Shown piece by piece: positions 6,984 through 15,666 of a DNA stretch of 16,468 nucleotides (position 1 is its first letter; every line of letters starts with the position of its first letter). The translations under genes were made by a program, and so were the position numbers. Origin of the DNA: FW021-bin31 sp964558275 (GTDB taxonomy: Bacteria; Bacteroidota; Bacteroidia; Chitinophagales; Chitinophagaceae); contig CAZLDH010000059.1 in assembly GCA_964558275.1 (NCBI GenBank), positions 1 through 16,468 on the forward strand. Direction: 5' to 3'. Under the pieces are notes generated by a model. It did not search any database and was not told where the DNA came from. It was given only the letters and a program-made list of their open reading frames with translations.

Positions 6984-9900
6984 TCAATTTTTTACCTCCA
7001 AACTCCGAAAATCTACCGGCACCAATTTGCTCACCCCGGCTTCCTGCATAGTCACCCCATAAATAACATCCACAGCTGCCATGGTCTGTTTGTTGTGGGT
7101 AATCACAATAAACTGAGATTTCTCTGAAAACTCCCGAATCATATTCGTAAATTTTCCCACATTTGCGTCATCCAGTGGTGCATCTACCTCATCTAAAATG
7201 CAAAATGGTGCCGGTTTAATAAGATAAATAGCAAAAAGTAAAGCAATCGCAGTCAGCGTTTTTTCACCACCTGAGAGTTGAGTAATAACAGCAGGGCGTT
7301 TACCTTTTGGTTTAGCTACAATCTCTACACCGGTATTCGATATATCATCTGGATTAGACAAAAACATATCTGCTTCATCTTCTTCCGAAAAAAGCGTTTT
7401 AAAGACGCTAATAAAGTTTTCTTTTACAAGATTGAAGGTATCTAAAAACTTTTGATTCGCCGTATTTTCCACTTCTTTAATGGTATTCTCTAAACGATCT
7501 CTGGCTTCAATTAAATCCTCCTTTTGCGTGGCAATAAAATCATGCCTGGTCTTAATTTCTTCAAAAGCCTCAATAGCAGTAGGATTCACCTCTCCCATAT
7601 TTTCTATCCTTTTCTTCAATTTCTCTGCTTCTGCCTGCAATACATCCACATTCTCATCACCTTCCCTATCTTCATCCAATATATCATCCAAATTCACCTG
7701 AAATTCTACATCTAATCGTTCCTTCATTCCGGCCAGTTTCAATTTCAGATCATTTACCTTATCTCTTAACAAACCAAGTCCTTCTTCTATTTCTGTCCGC
7801 TTCCGCTGCATCACCTTCAGTAATTTCTCTTTCTCCCCTGTATCATTTTTAATTTGGTCAAACTCCTGATAAGATAAATTTAGTTTTTGTTGTTCATCCT
7901 CTTTTCTATAGGCAAGATCCTCCAATTCTTGTTGTGCCTTAGAAATAATTTCCTCCGTTGCCTGTATGGTTTCCTTATTCTTTTCCATTTTAGCGTGATT
8001 AGAAGCCATTTGATTTTCCAAATCCTCTAATCTACTTTTCTGGAATGCCTTCTCTTGCTTTAAGGAACGGAGATGACTCTGCTGCTGCATAAAATGCAGA
8101 TTCAAATCATTAAATTCCCTACCCACCTGATTATACTTACGTTCCGCATCAGCAAAGTCCATTTCAGTCTGTTCAAGAGCGTAATGCATATCTTCATTTC
8201 CTTGAGAGAAATGAGCCAACTCAGTACGATAATCCTGAATTTTTTCATGACTATCCTCCAGTTGATTTCTCATCTCCTCCAGACGATTTTCATTAGATGA
8301 AATAAGGGCTTTGGTATTTTCAAATTTGTTTTGCAGACCAAAAATCCGGTTTTGCCATTGATTAATCTTTTTTCTGCTTTCTTCAATGGCTTGTTCATTT
8401 AAATCTTTATTTAAATTTGACAGCTTTTCTCTTTTTTCTGCCATCAAAGCAGTCAACTGATCAGCTTCTTCCTGAGTTTCTTTAATCAACTTTGTCAGCT
8501 TCTCCAAGCTTTTGGTTCTCCCTAATTTATTTCCCTCAAAAACACCGGCAGACCCACCTCCTATTCTCCCTACGCCCCTGTATTGTTTACCCGATTTTTC
8601 AACCAAAGTAACCTCTGGATGATTCAGCATCCATTCCTTCTGTGATGACAAACTATCTACAATAAAAACATCCTTCAAAAGACTAGTAATTAACGAACTA
8701 TACTTTTGATCTACTTCCACAATGTCCAAAGCAGATTTCAAATCTCCTTTCTTTTCATGGGTCGATTCTTCTTTATCAAACTGGCTTAATAAAAAGAAAT
8801 GAGCTTTCCCTTTTTCATTTTTATCCAGAAGATGAATCGCGCTGACCGCATCTTCCAACTCATCCACTACATAATAATTCAGATAAGGAGACAACACCTC
8901 TTCAACCGCCTGGCGATACTCCTCATTACAAAAAATAATATCGGATAATACAGGTGCCTCTATTGGCCAATCTTTATTCTTTTTTAGAAACTTTATACTT
9001 TCAGGGTAGCCTTCCAAATTATCCACCATTGACTTGAGTAATTTATATTCATTCTTTTTGGCATCTAACACCCTGTTCTTATCAATAGATTGAGCTCTTA
9101 AATCTTCAATTTCGGATTGTGCAGAAAAAATATTCTCTTTTGCCGTATCACGCTTTTTAATAAGTAGCTCCAGATTATCCTTCTCGGCTTCTAACTTATC
9201 TTGCAATACTTCTTTATCTTCATCCTGCTGATTCATTCCCTCTTTTCGCTCTGCATTTTCATCTTCCAACCGGGCAATAGACTGCTGCAAATTTTGTATA
9301 GAAGTTTCCGAAACAGCCATTTTCTTTTCTATATCAAATTGTTTTTTTTGCTCATCCTGTTGCGCTTTTCTCTTTGCTTCTTTTTCTTCTTTTTTTTCAT
9401 CATACAGCGCTTTCACATCTTCTTTTAATGCTTTCTGCTCATCCAATTTTTCTTGAAATGTATCCAATTTTCCTTCTTCAACTTCAAATTCCTCCTCTCT
9501 TTTTGCTAAAGCCTCTTTTAGACCTTTCAATCTTCCATCTGCATCAGAAAGGAAGTCTGCTATTTGGTCTTTCTGTTCTTTGGTATATTCTAAACGTTGA
9601 GTAGCCAGTTTTTTATCATTTTCCTTTTCTCTCATCTTATCCTTCAATGCATTAAAAGTCTGCTGAAGATCTCGCAATGCTTTCTCTTTCTCTGCATATT
9701 CTAATTTAAGTGATTCAATCGCTGTATCCGTTTTTCTAATATTCGTATCCAGTTCCTGCTTCTCATCTTCCTGTTGTTGTTTATTTTGGCTTAGTTGTTT
9801 GAAGGTTTCATGAAAACCTTCCATAGAGGCTTTTGCCAACTCAATGCTGGTGGTTTTATATCTTTTTTTATATTTAAAATACCGTTCAGCTCTTCTGGCC

Positions 9901-10523
9901 TGGCTTTCCAGTGTTTTCCTATTCCCCTCTATTTCATAGAGTAAGTCCTCAATTCTATCTAAATCTTGTTGCGTAGCTTTCAGTTTTTTTTGCGCTTCTT
10001 TTTTTCTGGTTTTATAGATGGAAACTCCTGCTGCTTGCTCCAGCATACGTCGGCGACTATTCTCTTTATCTTTAATAATCTCATCAACCATCCCCAACTC
10101 AATAATGGCATAGGTATCACTGCTAATTCCGGTATCCAGAAAAAGATTTCGAATATCTTTCAAACGACAACTTACATCATTCAACCTATACTCACTATCT
10201 CCATTTTTAAAATATCGACGATTCACCGTAACAGTACTAAAATCTGTAGGCAGCAGATTTCGTGTATTTTCAAAAGTCAGGGAGACCTCTGCTAAGCCGC
10301 TGGCAGCTCTTGATTTAGACCCATTAAAAATCAAACCTGCCATTTTTTCACTTCTCAACGCACTCGTCTTGTGTTCGCCAATCGCCCATCTAATGGAATC
10401 TATAATATTACTTTTCCCGCAACCATTAGGACCTATGACCCCCGTTACACCTTTATCAAATCGCACTACGGTTTTATCTGCAAAGCTCTTAAACCCTTTA
10501 ATTTCTAATGTCTTTAAACGCAC
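6984..10523 (-). CDS. smc: Chromosome segregation SMC protein
   Basis: The ATPase subunit of the bacterial Smc-ScpAB condensin, which compacts and resolves chromosomes. The 1179 residues show the full SMC plan: N-terminal head starting RLKTLEIKGFKSFADKT with Walker A GPNGCGKS (31-38), a long coiled coil (about 170-500), a hinge at about 500-660 (GYPESIKFL through the glycine-rich GRIGGGSAGVFEG), a second coiled coil, and a C-terminal head with the ABC signature LSGGE (1083-1087), Walker B FCILDE (1107-1112) and D-loop APLDDA. Translation starts at GTG (10523): an in-frame TAG lies two codons upstream, so no earlier start is possible. A TATTTTTG box on the minus strand (10603-10596) is a possible -7 element. 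ScpA and ScpB are not in this window. Confidence 0.97.
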   Translation of the reverse strand: MRLKTLEIKGFKSFADKTVVRFDKGVTGVIGPNGCGKSNIIDSIRWAIGEHKTSALRSEKMAGLIFNGSKSRAASGLAEVSLTFENTRNLLPTDFSTVTVNRRYFKNGDSEYRLNDVSCRLKDIRNLFLDTGISSDTYAIIELGMVDEIIKDKENSRRRMLEQAAGVSIYKTRKKEAQKKLKATQQDLDRIEDLLYEIEGNRKTLESQARRAERYFKYKKRYKTTSIELAKASMEGFHETFKQLSQNKQQQEDEKQELDTNIRKTDTAIESLKLEYAEKEKALRDLQQTFNALKDKMREKENDKKLATQRLEYTKEQKDQIADFLSDADGRLKGLKEALAKREEEFEVEEGKLDTFQEKLDEQKALKEDVKALYDEKKEEKEAKRKAQQDEQKKQFDIEKKMAVSETSIQNLQQSIARLEDENAERKEGMNQQDEDKEVLQDKLEAEKDNLELLIKKRDTAKENIFSAQSEIEDLRAQSIDKNRVLDAKKNEYKLLKSMVDNLEGYPESIKFLKKNKDWPIEAPVLSDIIFCNEEYRQAVEEVLSPYLNYYVVDELEDAVSAIHLLDKNEKGKAHFFLLSQFDKEESTHEKKGDLKSALDIVEVDQKYSSLITSLLKDVFIVDSLSSQKEWMLNHPEVTLVEKSGKQYRGVGRIGGGSAGVFEGNKLGRTKSLEKLTKLIKETQEEADQLTALMAEKREKLSNLNKDLNEQAIEESRKKINQWQNRIFGLQNKFENTKALISSNENRLEEMRNQLEDSHEKIQDYRTELAHFSQGNEDMHYALEQTEMDFADAERKYNQVGREFNDLNLHFMQQQSHLRSLKQEKAFQKSRLEDLENQMASNHAKMEKNKETIQATEEIISKAQQELEDLAYRKEDEQQKLNLSYQEFDQIKNDTGEKEKLLKVMQRKRTEIEEGLGLLRDKVNDLKLKLAGMKERLDVEFQVNLDDILDEDREGDENVDVLQAEAEKLKKRIENMGEVNPTAIEAFEEIKTRHDFIATQKEDLIEARDRLENTIKEVENTANQKFLDTFNLVKENFISVFKTLFSEEDEADMFLSNPDDISNTGVEIVAKPKGKRPAVITQLSGGEKTLTAIALLFAIYLIKPAPFCILDEVDAPLDDANVGKFTNMIREFSEKSQFIVITHNKQTMAAVDVIYGVTMQEAGVSKLVPVDFRSLEVKN

Positions 10524-10758
10524 AAACTATGATTTAATCTCTTTTATACTTTTTCTGTATTTTCAATTCCCCCAGCATTCTTCTCAAAGAAAATTCAAAA
10601 ATAAGAAATTTAGATTTTACTTAATCCGGTTTATCAAAACCAGAATCTTTCATAAGCCAACACCTAAAATTCTTAGACGTCTTACGATTATATTATTTAT
10701 TTAAAATATATTCTATTAACTTTATATAAATATTTTTTAAAACAAACACAAATAAATA

Positions 10759-12609
10759 ATGTTTTTTCAGAAATTCGCCATCGTCTTCCTTTTCTCTTTT
10801 TTATTATGTTTGACCCAGATCGAGGCACAACAGTTAAAGTTAGGAAAACATCCCACACAAACAACCCAATCAGCTGTATTGGAACTCGAAAGTCCTAATC
10901 AAGGGCTCCTGCTCACACGAATATCCGACACTACAGCAATCAATGCTTTCAATCCGCCTAATGGAATGATTATCTATTTTACAGGAAATCAACAAACTTC
11001 CAAAGAGGATCAGGGATTATACATCAGAAAAAATAATACTTGGCACCAACTTATCATAGACACCGATTCTATAGGAATAGAACCATGGCATGTGCAAGGT
11101 ACAACTAAAAAAGCAACACAAAATAGCAACAAGATATACATCATGAATGCAGTAGCCATTGGAAAACAACACGCCATAGAAGGAACTTTATTAGACGTTG
11201 CCGGTGCTTTTCGTGGCGGGAGAGCAAAAGACACCACCGTTGGTGATGCTTCTTTTGCCTTCGGAGAAGGAACAAGTGCCAGCTCCGAGAATCAAATAGC
11301 CATGGGTAAGTATAATGAAGATATCAGCAACGCCTTATTTGAATTGGGATATGGAACTGAAAACGAAAAGAAAAATCTATTGACCATATTAAAGAATGGA
11401 AATATTGGAATGGGAATAAATCCTACTGTAAAATTAGATATAGGTGATGGTAAGGTAAAAATAGCAAGCCTACCCAGTACCCCCGGATCTGCAAATAACA
11501 AGCTGGTGGTCGTGGATAACAACGGCATTTTAAAATCTGTCTCAACTAATGTTTATAATTCTGCACAATCCTGGAATCCGGGTGGCAATACCGCGGATGC
11601 AGATGATTTTCTGGGAACTAAAAACAACCAGGCATTGCGATTCAGGCAAGAGAATCAACCAGCAGGATTTATCAAAGATAGTTCGGTTGCACTAGGGAAA
11701 CTGGCGCTTAAAGATCCAAGCTTGGGTTCCAACAACACTGCGATGGGTTGGAAGGCACTATATAAAGACACTACGGGTCATGACAATACCGCAATAGGCT
11801 GGGAAGCATTAAAAACAAATACACACGGAGACGAAAATACCGCGGTAGGAACTCGAGCTTTATATCAACTAGATGGTAATGCCCGACGCAATACAGGAAT
11901 TGGCGCTCATGTAAAAATACAAGACAACTTCGATCACTGTACTGCCGTAGGTTACCGCGCCATGGTCAATGCAGATAACACTTTGGATTTTGCTACTGCT
12001 CTGGGAGCCAGATCACTCGTTGAGCAGAGCTATTCGCTGGTACTGGGTTGTATAAAAAATGTAAACACTGCCGATTCTACCGTTAAAGTTGGCATTGGCA
12101 CTACCACTCCTAATCAACGACTGGAGGTAGTAGGCAATATTCAAATCTCCGGAAACAAGGAAAATACAACTGAAAGTTATTATTTCCATCCCACACAATC
12201 AGCCTTGGGGTTATACTCCGACGGAAGCAAAATAGGATCTTTTGATGCACAAACAGGCACCTATTCTACTATATCTGATTTTCGACTTAAAGAAAATATT
12301 CAACCGTTGCATCCTATCCTCAAAAAAATAGGTAAAATTAAAATTGCACGATTTACCTTCAAAAAAGATCAGGATAAAACACCTCAAATAGGATATATCG
12401 CCCAAAATCTAAAGAAAACTTTTCCTGAATTTGTACAAAAGAATCAAAACAACTATTATTCAGTTAATTACGCCGGAATGAGTAGCATAGCGATTAAAGC
12501 TATTCAGGAACAACAAAAAATCATCCAACAATTACAGCATAAAACAACCGCTCAACAAAAGAGTATTAATGAGCTCAGGCAGCGTATAGAGCAGTTGGAA
12601 AAACAATGA
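10759..12609 (+). CDS. Secreted trimeric-fibre-like protein with S74 self-cleaving chaperone domain
   Basis: 616 residues with a Sec signal peptide (1-23; hydrophobic core FAIVFLFSFLLCL, cleavage likely after IEA). An N-terminal region common in Bacteroidota surface proteins follows (SAVLELESPNQGLLLTRIS, about 38-56). Residues about 324-435 carry degenerate repeats of the form NTAxGxxAL (NNTAMGWKALY, DNTAIGWEALK, ENTAVGTRALY, DHCTAVGYRAM), like the beta-roll head of YadA-type trimeric adhesins. The C-terminus is a Peptidase_S74 domain: SDFRLKENI has Ser506 and Lys511 with the spacing of the autocleavage Ser-Lys dyad known in phage endosialidase, followed by IGYIAQNL and a final coiled coil (about 580-616). 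Release of about 111 C-terminal residues after trimer folding is predicted. It faces bshC, 17 bases away. The likely role is an adhesin or surface fibre; the ligand is unknown. Confidence 0.85.
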   Translation: MFFQKFAIVFLFSFLLCLTQIEAQQLKLGKHPTQTTQSAVLELESPNQGLLLTRISDTTAINAFNPPNGMIIYFTGNQQTSKEDQGLYIRKNNTWHQLIIDTDSIGIEPWHVQGTTKKATQNSNKIYIMNAVAIGKQHAIEGTLLDVAGAFRGGRAKDTTVGDASFAFGEGTSASSENQIAMGKYNEDISNALFELGYGTENEKKNLLTILKNGNIGMGINPTVKLDIGDGKVKIASLPSTPGSANNKLVVVDNNGILKSVSTNVYNSAQSWNPGGNTADADDFLGTKNNQALRFRQENQPAGFIKDSSVALGKLALKDPSLGSNNTAMGWKALYKDTTGHDNTAIGWEALKTNTHGDENTAVGTRALYQLDGNARRNTGIGAHVKIQDNFDHCTAVGYRAMVNADNTLDFATALGARSLVEQSYSLVLGCIKNVNTADSTVKVGIGTTTPNQRLEVVGNIQISGNKENTTESYYFHPTQSALGLYSDGSKIGSFDAQTGTYSTISDFRLKENIQPLHPILKKIGKIKIARFTFKKDQDKTPQIGYIAQNLKKTFPEFVQKNQNNYYSVNYAGMSSIAIKAIQEQQKIIQQLQHKTTAQQKSINELRQRIEQLEKQ

Positions 12610-12626
12610 TTACGCATGCAAAAGAA

Positions 12627-14231
12627 TCAGTAGTCGCTTTCTTCCCGAATAATCGTAAATTGTTTATTCTCACCATCCAAACATTGATACACTATATCAA
12701 TAAAATCACTGCCATACACCGCATAAAAAGGAAGTATATTGTCCACTCTTTCCTGCAATCCATCATGAGGGAATAAATGCTTTTTCGCATTCCGAATGAT
12801 ATCCGTTTGCCAACTAAATTTCTTTTTTTCTGCTCTCAAAAACTTCTCTTCCATTTTTTCAATAGAACGTAACGCTTTGGCTCTTTCCGCTTCTACCGAA
12901 GCTTCTAAGGTCTCGTCTATATCTTCAGCTTTCCCTCCTATCTTCTTAAAAAATCGCTCCATCTCTTCCCTTTCTCTAGTCAAAATTAACCCTTGCATGG
13001 TATTTGCTTTTACAAATTCTTTAATTAAATCTTCTGTATCTCTAAATAAGTCAACAACTTTCAAATCTATTTTTGCCAGGCGTTTAATAGATTTTTCATT
13101 GGCCCAAAGTACAGAATGACGTAATTTCAAAAGCGGGAAAGGAACTTCAAAATGAGCAAAAAGTTGTTTCAACTCCAACCAATAAGCCAATTCTCCCCCA
13201 CCGCCAATAAAAGCAACATTAGGTAGAATACTCTCTTGTAAAACCCCACGTAAAATCACATTTGGACTAAATCGTTCAGGAAAAGATGCCAATTCTTTTT
13301 CTAATTCTTCCTTTGTAAATGAAATATCTGTATTTAAAACTTGCCATCCCCCTCCTTCCTGTACAATCCGCTCCCGTAACTGATCTTTTAAATAAAAAAG
13401 ATTAATATCCCTTGGATTTGCCTGCGCATGATAATGTTTAGAAAGTGCATCTTTCGTTCTATTTACAATACCCACTGACTTCTGCTCAAATAACTCTTCC
13501 CGCATCATGGGAAGTATTGCCCTTTTAAATCCGGGCGTATCTGCATTGATAACAACAAGTCCATATCTACCAAACAATGCATTCACAAGATATAATGTAG
13601 CTGTTTGAATATCCTCATGTTCCAAATAAGCTTGTTCCAGTATCTCCACTATCTCTCTGGCATATTCATTATTCCCTAATGCTTCAGAAATACTTGCAAT
13701 TAAATCTTTGAGTCCCGTTGTTTTCATTCTCCCCACAGCTCCTGACTGCTTGGTATGCCAACGATAGGTTTTCTCATATAAATTTATTGTTCCAAGCTCA
13801 TCTAAATCATTATCCTCACTCCCCATATAATACACAGGAACAAAATTAAGATAAGGATAATCTCTTTTAAGATTTTCGGATAATTTTATAGCATGCAATA
13901 CTTTATAAACAAAATACAGATATCCTGTAAATAAATTCGGCTGATGAGCAGTACATACTGTAAAGGTTTTTTCTTCTCCCAAAAGTTGAATATTACGACT
14001 CACTTCTTCGTCACATTCAAGCCCATTATACAAAGCTAAAGTCTCTTCTCTCAAGAGTTTTCTGTCCACTTTTCCTTTCCTTCTGTTTTCGATAATTTCA
14101 TCAAAATCAGGTTGTATTGGAGAATATTTATAAAAGGGAGATAGCCGCGCATCCTCCTTCAGATAATCTATCATCAGAGGAGAATAATAGCCCGTTTTCT
14201 TGTAATCAATAAATTCAGTTGTACAGTCCAT
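12627..14231 (-). CDS. bshC: Bacillithiol biosynthesis cysteine-adding enzyme BshC
   Basis: BshC is thought to add cysteine to GlcN-malate in the last step of bacillithiol synthesis, in the cytoplasm. The 534 residues match the family length. Landmarks are TAHQPNLFTGYLYFVYKVLH (94-113), the Bacteroidota version of the family's N-terminal nucleotide-binding-type motif; YYMGSEDNDLDELG (about 144-157); FIGGGGELAYWLELK near the middle; a helical coiled-coil insert (about 400-490); and the C-terminal PHDGLQERVDNILPFYAVYG. The ATG at 14231 gives a natural N-terminus. bshA and bshB are not nearby. TATTTTTG (14240-14233, minus strand) fits a -7 box and ends one base before the ATG, hinting at a leaderless message, though no well-placed TTTG was found upstream. 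Confidence 0.93.
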   Translation of the reverse strand: MDCTTEFIDYKKTGYYSPLMIDYLKEDARLSPFYKYSPIQPDFDEIIENRRKGKVDRKLLREETLALYNGLECDEEVSRNIQLLGEEKTFTVCTAHQPNLFTGYLYFVYKVLHAIKLSENLKRDYPYLNFVPVYYMGSEDNDLDELGTINLYEKTYRWHTKQSGAVGRMKTTGLKDLIASISEALGNNEYAREIVEILEQAYLEHEDIQTATLYLVNALFGRYGLVVINADTPGFKRAILPMMREELFEQKSVGIVNRTKDALSKHYHAQANPRDINLFYLKDQLRERIVQEGGGWQVLNTDISFTKEELEKELASFPERFSPNVILRGVLQESILPNVAFIGGGGELAYWLELKQLFAHFEVPFPLLKLRHSVLWANEKSIKRLAKIDLKVVDLFRDTEDLIKEFVKANTMQGLILTREREEMERFFKKIGGKAEDIDETLEASVEAERAKALRSIEKMEEKFLRAEKKKFSWQTDIIRNAKKHLFPHDGLQERVDNILPFYAVYGSDFIDIVYQCLDGENKQFTIIREESDY

Positions 14232-14465
14232 TCAAAAATAATTTCTTTCGACAATTATACATTCCAATCAGCTTTTTTTCAATTATAGACTATTACAATC
14301 ATGCGCTATAATTGTTCTGATAGAAACGATTTATCTCAAAAATCCAAAATTAAACAAATTTGAAGGTATATCCTTTCTTAAAGAAAAGCTACACTTAATT
14401 TCTTTCATACTTGGTCAATAAGTGTCAATGACAGTCCCGGTTTTTCAAAAGCAATATGAATCTTG

Positions 14466-14473
14466 TAGATTTG
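14466..14473 (+). promoter_or_regulatory. Candidate -7 box of the DCC-family gene
   Basis: TAGATTTG is a perfect TAnnTTTG match 16 bases before the ATG at 14490. The expected -33 TTTG position (14442-14445) reads TTTT, so the promoter is only partly supported. Confidence 0.4.
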
Positions 14474-14489
14474 TAGAAAGTTTCCGAAA

Positions 14490-14894
14490 ATGGAAGTAAT
14501 ACAACCAATAATATTCTTTGATGGTGTTTGTAATTTATGTAATAATGCGGTAACCTTTATTATCAAACATGATGACGAAGCGCACTACAAGTTTGCATCA
14601 TTACAATCAGATTATGCACAAAAAAAACTTCCAAAGAAAATAACCTTATCCGGGCAAATGCAAAGTTTGGTTTTATTAAAAGATGGGCAAATTTACGTTA
14701 AATCAACAGCAGCCTTAAAGATAGCAAAAGAGCTATCCGGAGGATGGAGGTTTCTTGCACTTTTTTTAATCTTGCCAAAATTCATCAGAGATCCCATTTA
14801 TAATTTCATAGCACACAATCGCTATAAATGGTTCGGAAAAAGAAAAGAATGTATGATACCCACACCGGGATTAAAGCATCGGTTTTTTGAGTAA
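14490..14894 (+). CDS. DCC-family thiol-disulfide oxidoreductase-like protein (DUF393)
   Basis: 134 residues beginning IIFFDGVCNLCNNAVTFII: the DxxCxxC (Asp11, Cys14, Cys17) motif that names the DCC family, predicted to have a thioredoxin-like fold. Also typical are FASLQSDYAQ (35-44), the LVLLKDGQIYVKS strand (about 60-72), an amphipathic or hydrophobic WRFLALFLILPKFIRDPIYN segment and the end NRYKWFGKRKECMIPTP. No signal peptide is present, so it is likely cytoplasmic. Its substrate is unknown in most species. It starts 258 bases from bshC on the opposite strand; a link to thiol metabolism is possible from position but not shown. Confidence 0.88.
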   Translation: MEVIQPIIFFDGVCNLCNNAVTFIIKHDDEAHYKFASLQSDYAQKKLPKKITLSGQMQSLVLLKDGQIYVKSTAALKIAKELSGGWRFLALFLILPKFIRDPIYNFIAHNRYKWFGKRKECMIPTPGLKHRFFE

Positions 14895-15028
14895 AAGTCA
14901 AAAGAAAGAAAATTAGCTATATCAAAATGTATATCAAAAAACTTAACACCTTTATCGATCCGAAATGGATTTGTCATAAACATTGTACATTTAACGCCCT
15001 TATTTAAATTATTTTTAAACGTATTTAT

Positions 15029-15097
15029 GTGAAATTCAAAAGATTATTATTCCTGTTCGTTATTACGTCTATTGCGCTGTTAGCGGCTATAATATGA
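15029..15097 (+). pseudogene. 22-residue membrane-leader ORF, probably a decapitated gene
   Basis: GTG at 15029 opens MKFKRLLFLFVITSIALLAAII and stops at TGA 15095-15097. The composition (Lys/Arg start, then 16 hydrophobic residues) is that of a signal peptide or signal anchor, but nothing follows it. The stop overlaps the ATG of the next gene by ATGA, and the last codons coincide with the inverted repeat TGTTAGCGGCTATAAT (15078-15093). It is either the start of a membrane protein cut off where the downstream element begins, or a short leader ORF coupled to that gene. The preceding 130 bases (14895-15028) are AT-rich and show no gene. Confidence 0.35.
15078..15093 (+). repeat. Left 16-bp inverted repeat of a cassette-like unit
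   Basis: TGTTAGCGGCTATAAT ends directly before the ATG at 15094. It matches the reverse complement of 15651-15666 at 15 of 16 positions. GTTAGCGGC resembles the GTTRRRY-type core of integron attC sites, though not perfectly. Confidence 0.7.
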
Positions 15098-15627
15098 CGA
15101 CACCAAAAAATAACATATCAACCGAAAGGGCAACCGACTTACTACAAGACGGAAGACCTTTGACTGACTTTTATATTGGTGGCGAACTAAAAGTTGAAAC
15201 AAACGAGACTTGGGAAAAAGAAGTGGTTTTTGAAAATTGCGTTGTTGAATATTTTTCGGGTAGTGTTACGCAGTTTGACAAACCTGTAAAACTTATAAAT
15301 TGCCATTTCAAAGAGTGTCAATTTGTATTCACATACTTTCTTGGTGGGCTGACAATAGATAATTGCACATTTGACAACTACTTGGACTTCCAAGCAGGCG
15401 GACACAATAAAGCGGGAAATCCAATAAACATAATAAACAACAACTTCAAAGACTTTGTAAATTTCTTCGATTGTTGGTATGAAGACGAAATAATAATTAG
15501 CAATAACACATTTCACAATGGAACAAACTTATTGGGAAAACCCCACAATATTCCCGTGACATTTGACAGAGAACCAATAATCAAAGATAACATTGGACAA
15601 CTTGACTTGAACAACGAAGGCAAATAA
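15094..15627 (+). CDS. Beta-helix-like protein of unknown function
   Basis: 177 residues without signal peptide or membrane segment. The centre shows imperfect repeats of about 20-25 residues ending in N-C/N-x-F: VVFENCVVEYF, VKLINCHFKECQF, LTIDNCTFDNYLDF, INIINNNFKDFVNF, IIISNNTFHNG. This pattern of stacked Asn-Cys/Asn ladders suggests a right-handed parallel beta-helix or pentapeptide-like solenoid. I do not recognise a named family or a catalytic motif. The gene fills almost all of the interval between two 16-bp inverted repeats and is followed by a long hairpin, like a single-gene cassette. Many integron cassettes carry such short unknown proteins, but no integrase gene is in the window. 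Confidence 0.7.
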   Translation: MTTPKNNISTERATDLLQDGRPLTDFYIGGELKVETNETWEKEVVFENCVVEYFSGSVTQFDKPVKLINCHFKECQFVFTYFLGGLTIDNCTFDNYLDFQAGGHNKAGNPINIINNNFKDFVNFFDCWYEDEIIISNNTFHNGTNLLGKPHNIPVTFDREPIIKDNIGQLDLNNEGK

Positions 15628-15650
15628 AACGAACAAGAATAAAATAATAA

Positions 15651-15666
15651 ATTACAGCCGCTAACA
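15651..15666 (+). repeat. Right 16-bp inverted repeat of a cassette-like unit
   Basis: ATTACAGCCGCTAACA is the reverse complement (15/16) of 15078-15093. It begins 23 bases after the gene's stop codon. Its last four bases, AACA, are also the first bases of the hairpin stem that follows, as the R'' box is in an attC site. Confidence 0.7.

Noticed and set aside
7480..10295. Several open frames of 60-110 codons on the plus strand opposite smc
   Set aside because: They are antisense to a highly conserved coding sequence, have Phe/Leu-rich compositions expected from reversing Lys/Glu-rich coiled coils, and show no recognisable domains.
10717..10724. TAACTTTA as -7 box of the S74-domain gene
   Set aside because: One mismatch to TAnnTTTG and no TTG-type element at the right distance. 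The surrounding sequence is so AT-rich that such matches are expected.
14280..14314. Inverted repeat CAATTATAG / CTATAATTG between bshC and the DCC-family gene
   Set aside because: Nine AT-rich base pairs around a 17-base loop, with no T-tract and no match to either gene's promoter. It could arise by chance in this base composition.
14986..14993. TACATTTA as a promoter for the 22-codon leader or beta-helix gene
   Set aside because: The last base mismatches TAnnTTTG and the nearest TTTG (14970-14973) is only 12 bases upstream.
15187..15516. 109-codon open frame antisense to the beta-helix gene
   Set aside because: It begins at no plausible promoter and has Tyr/Val/Ile-rich low-information sequence. 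The sense strand has the repeat pattern and the well-placed ATG.
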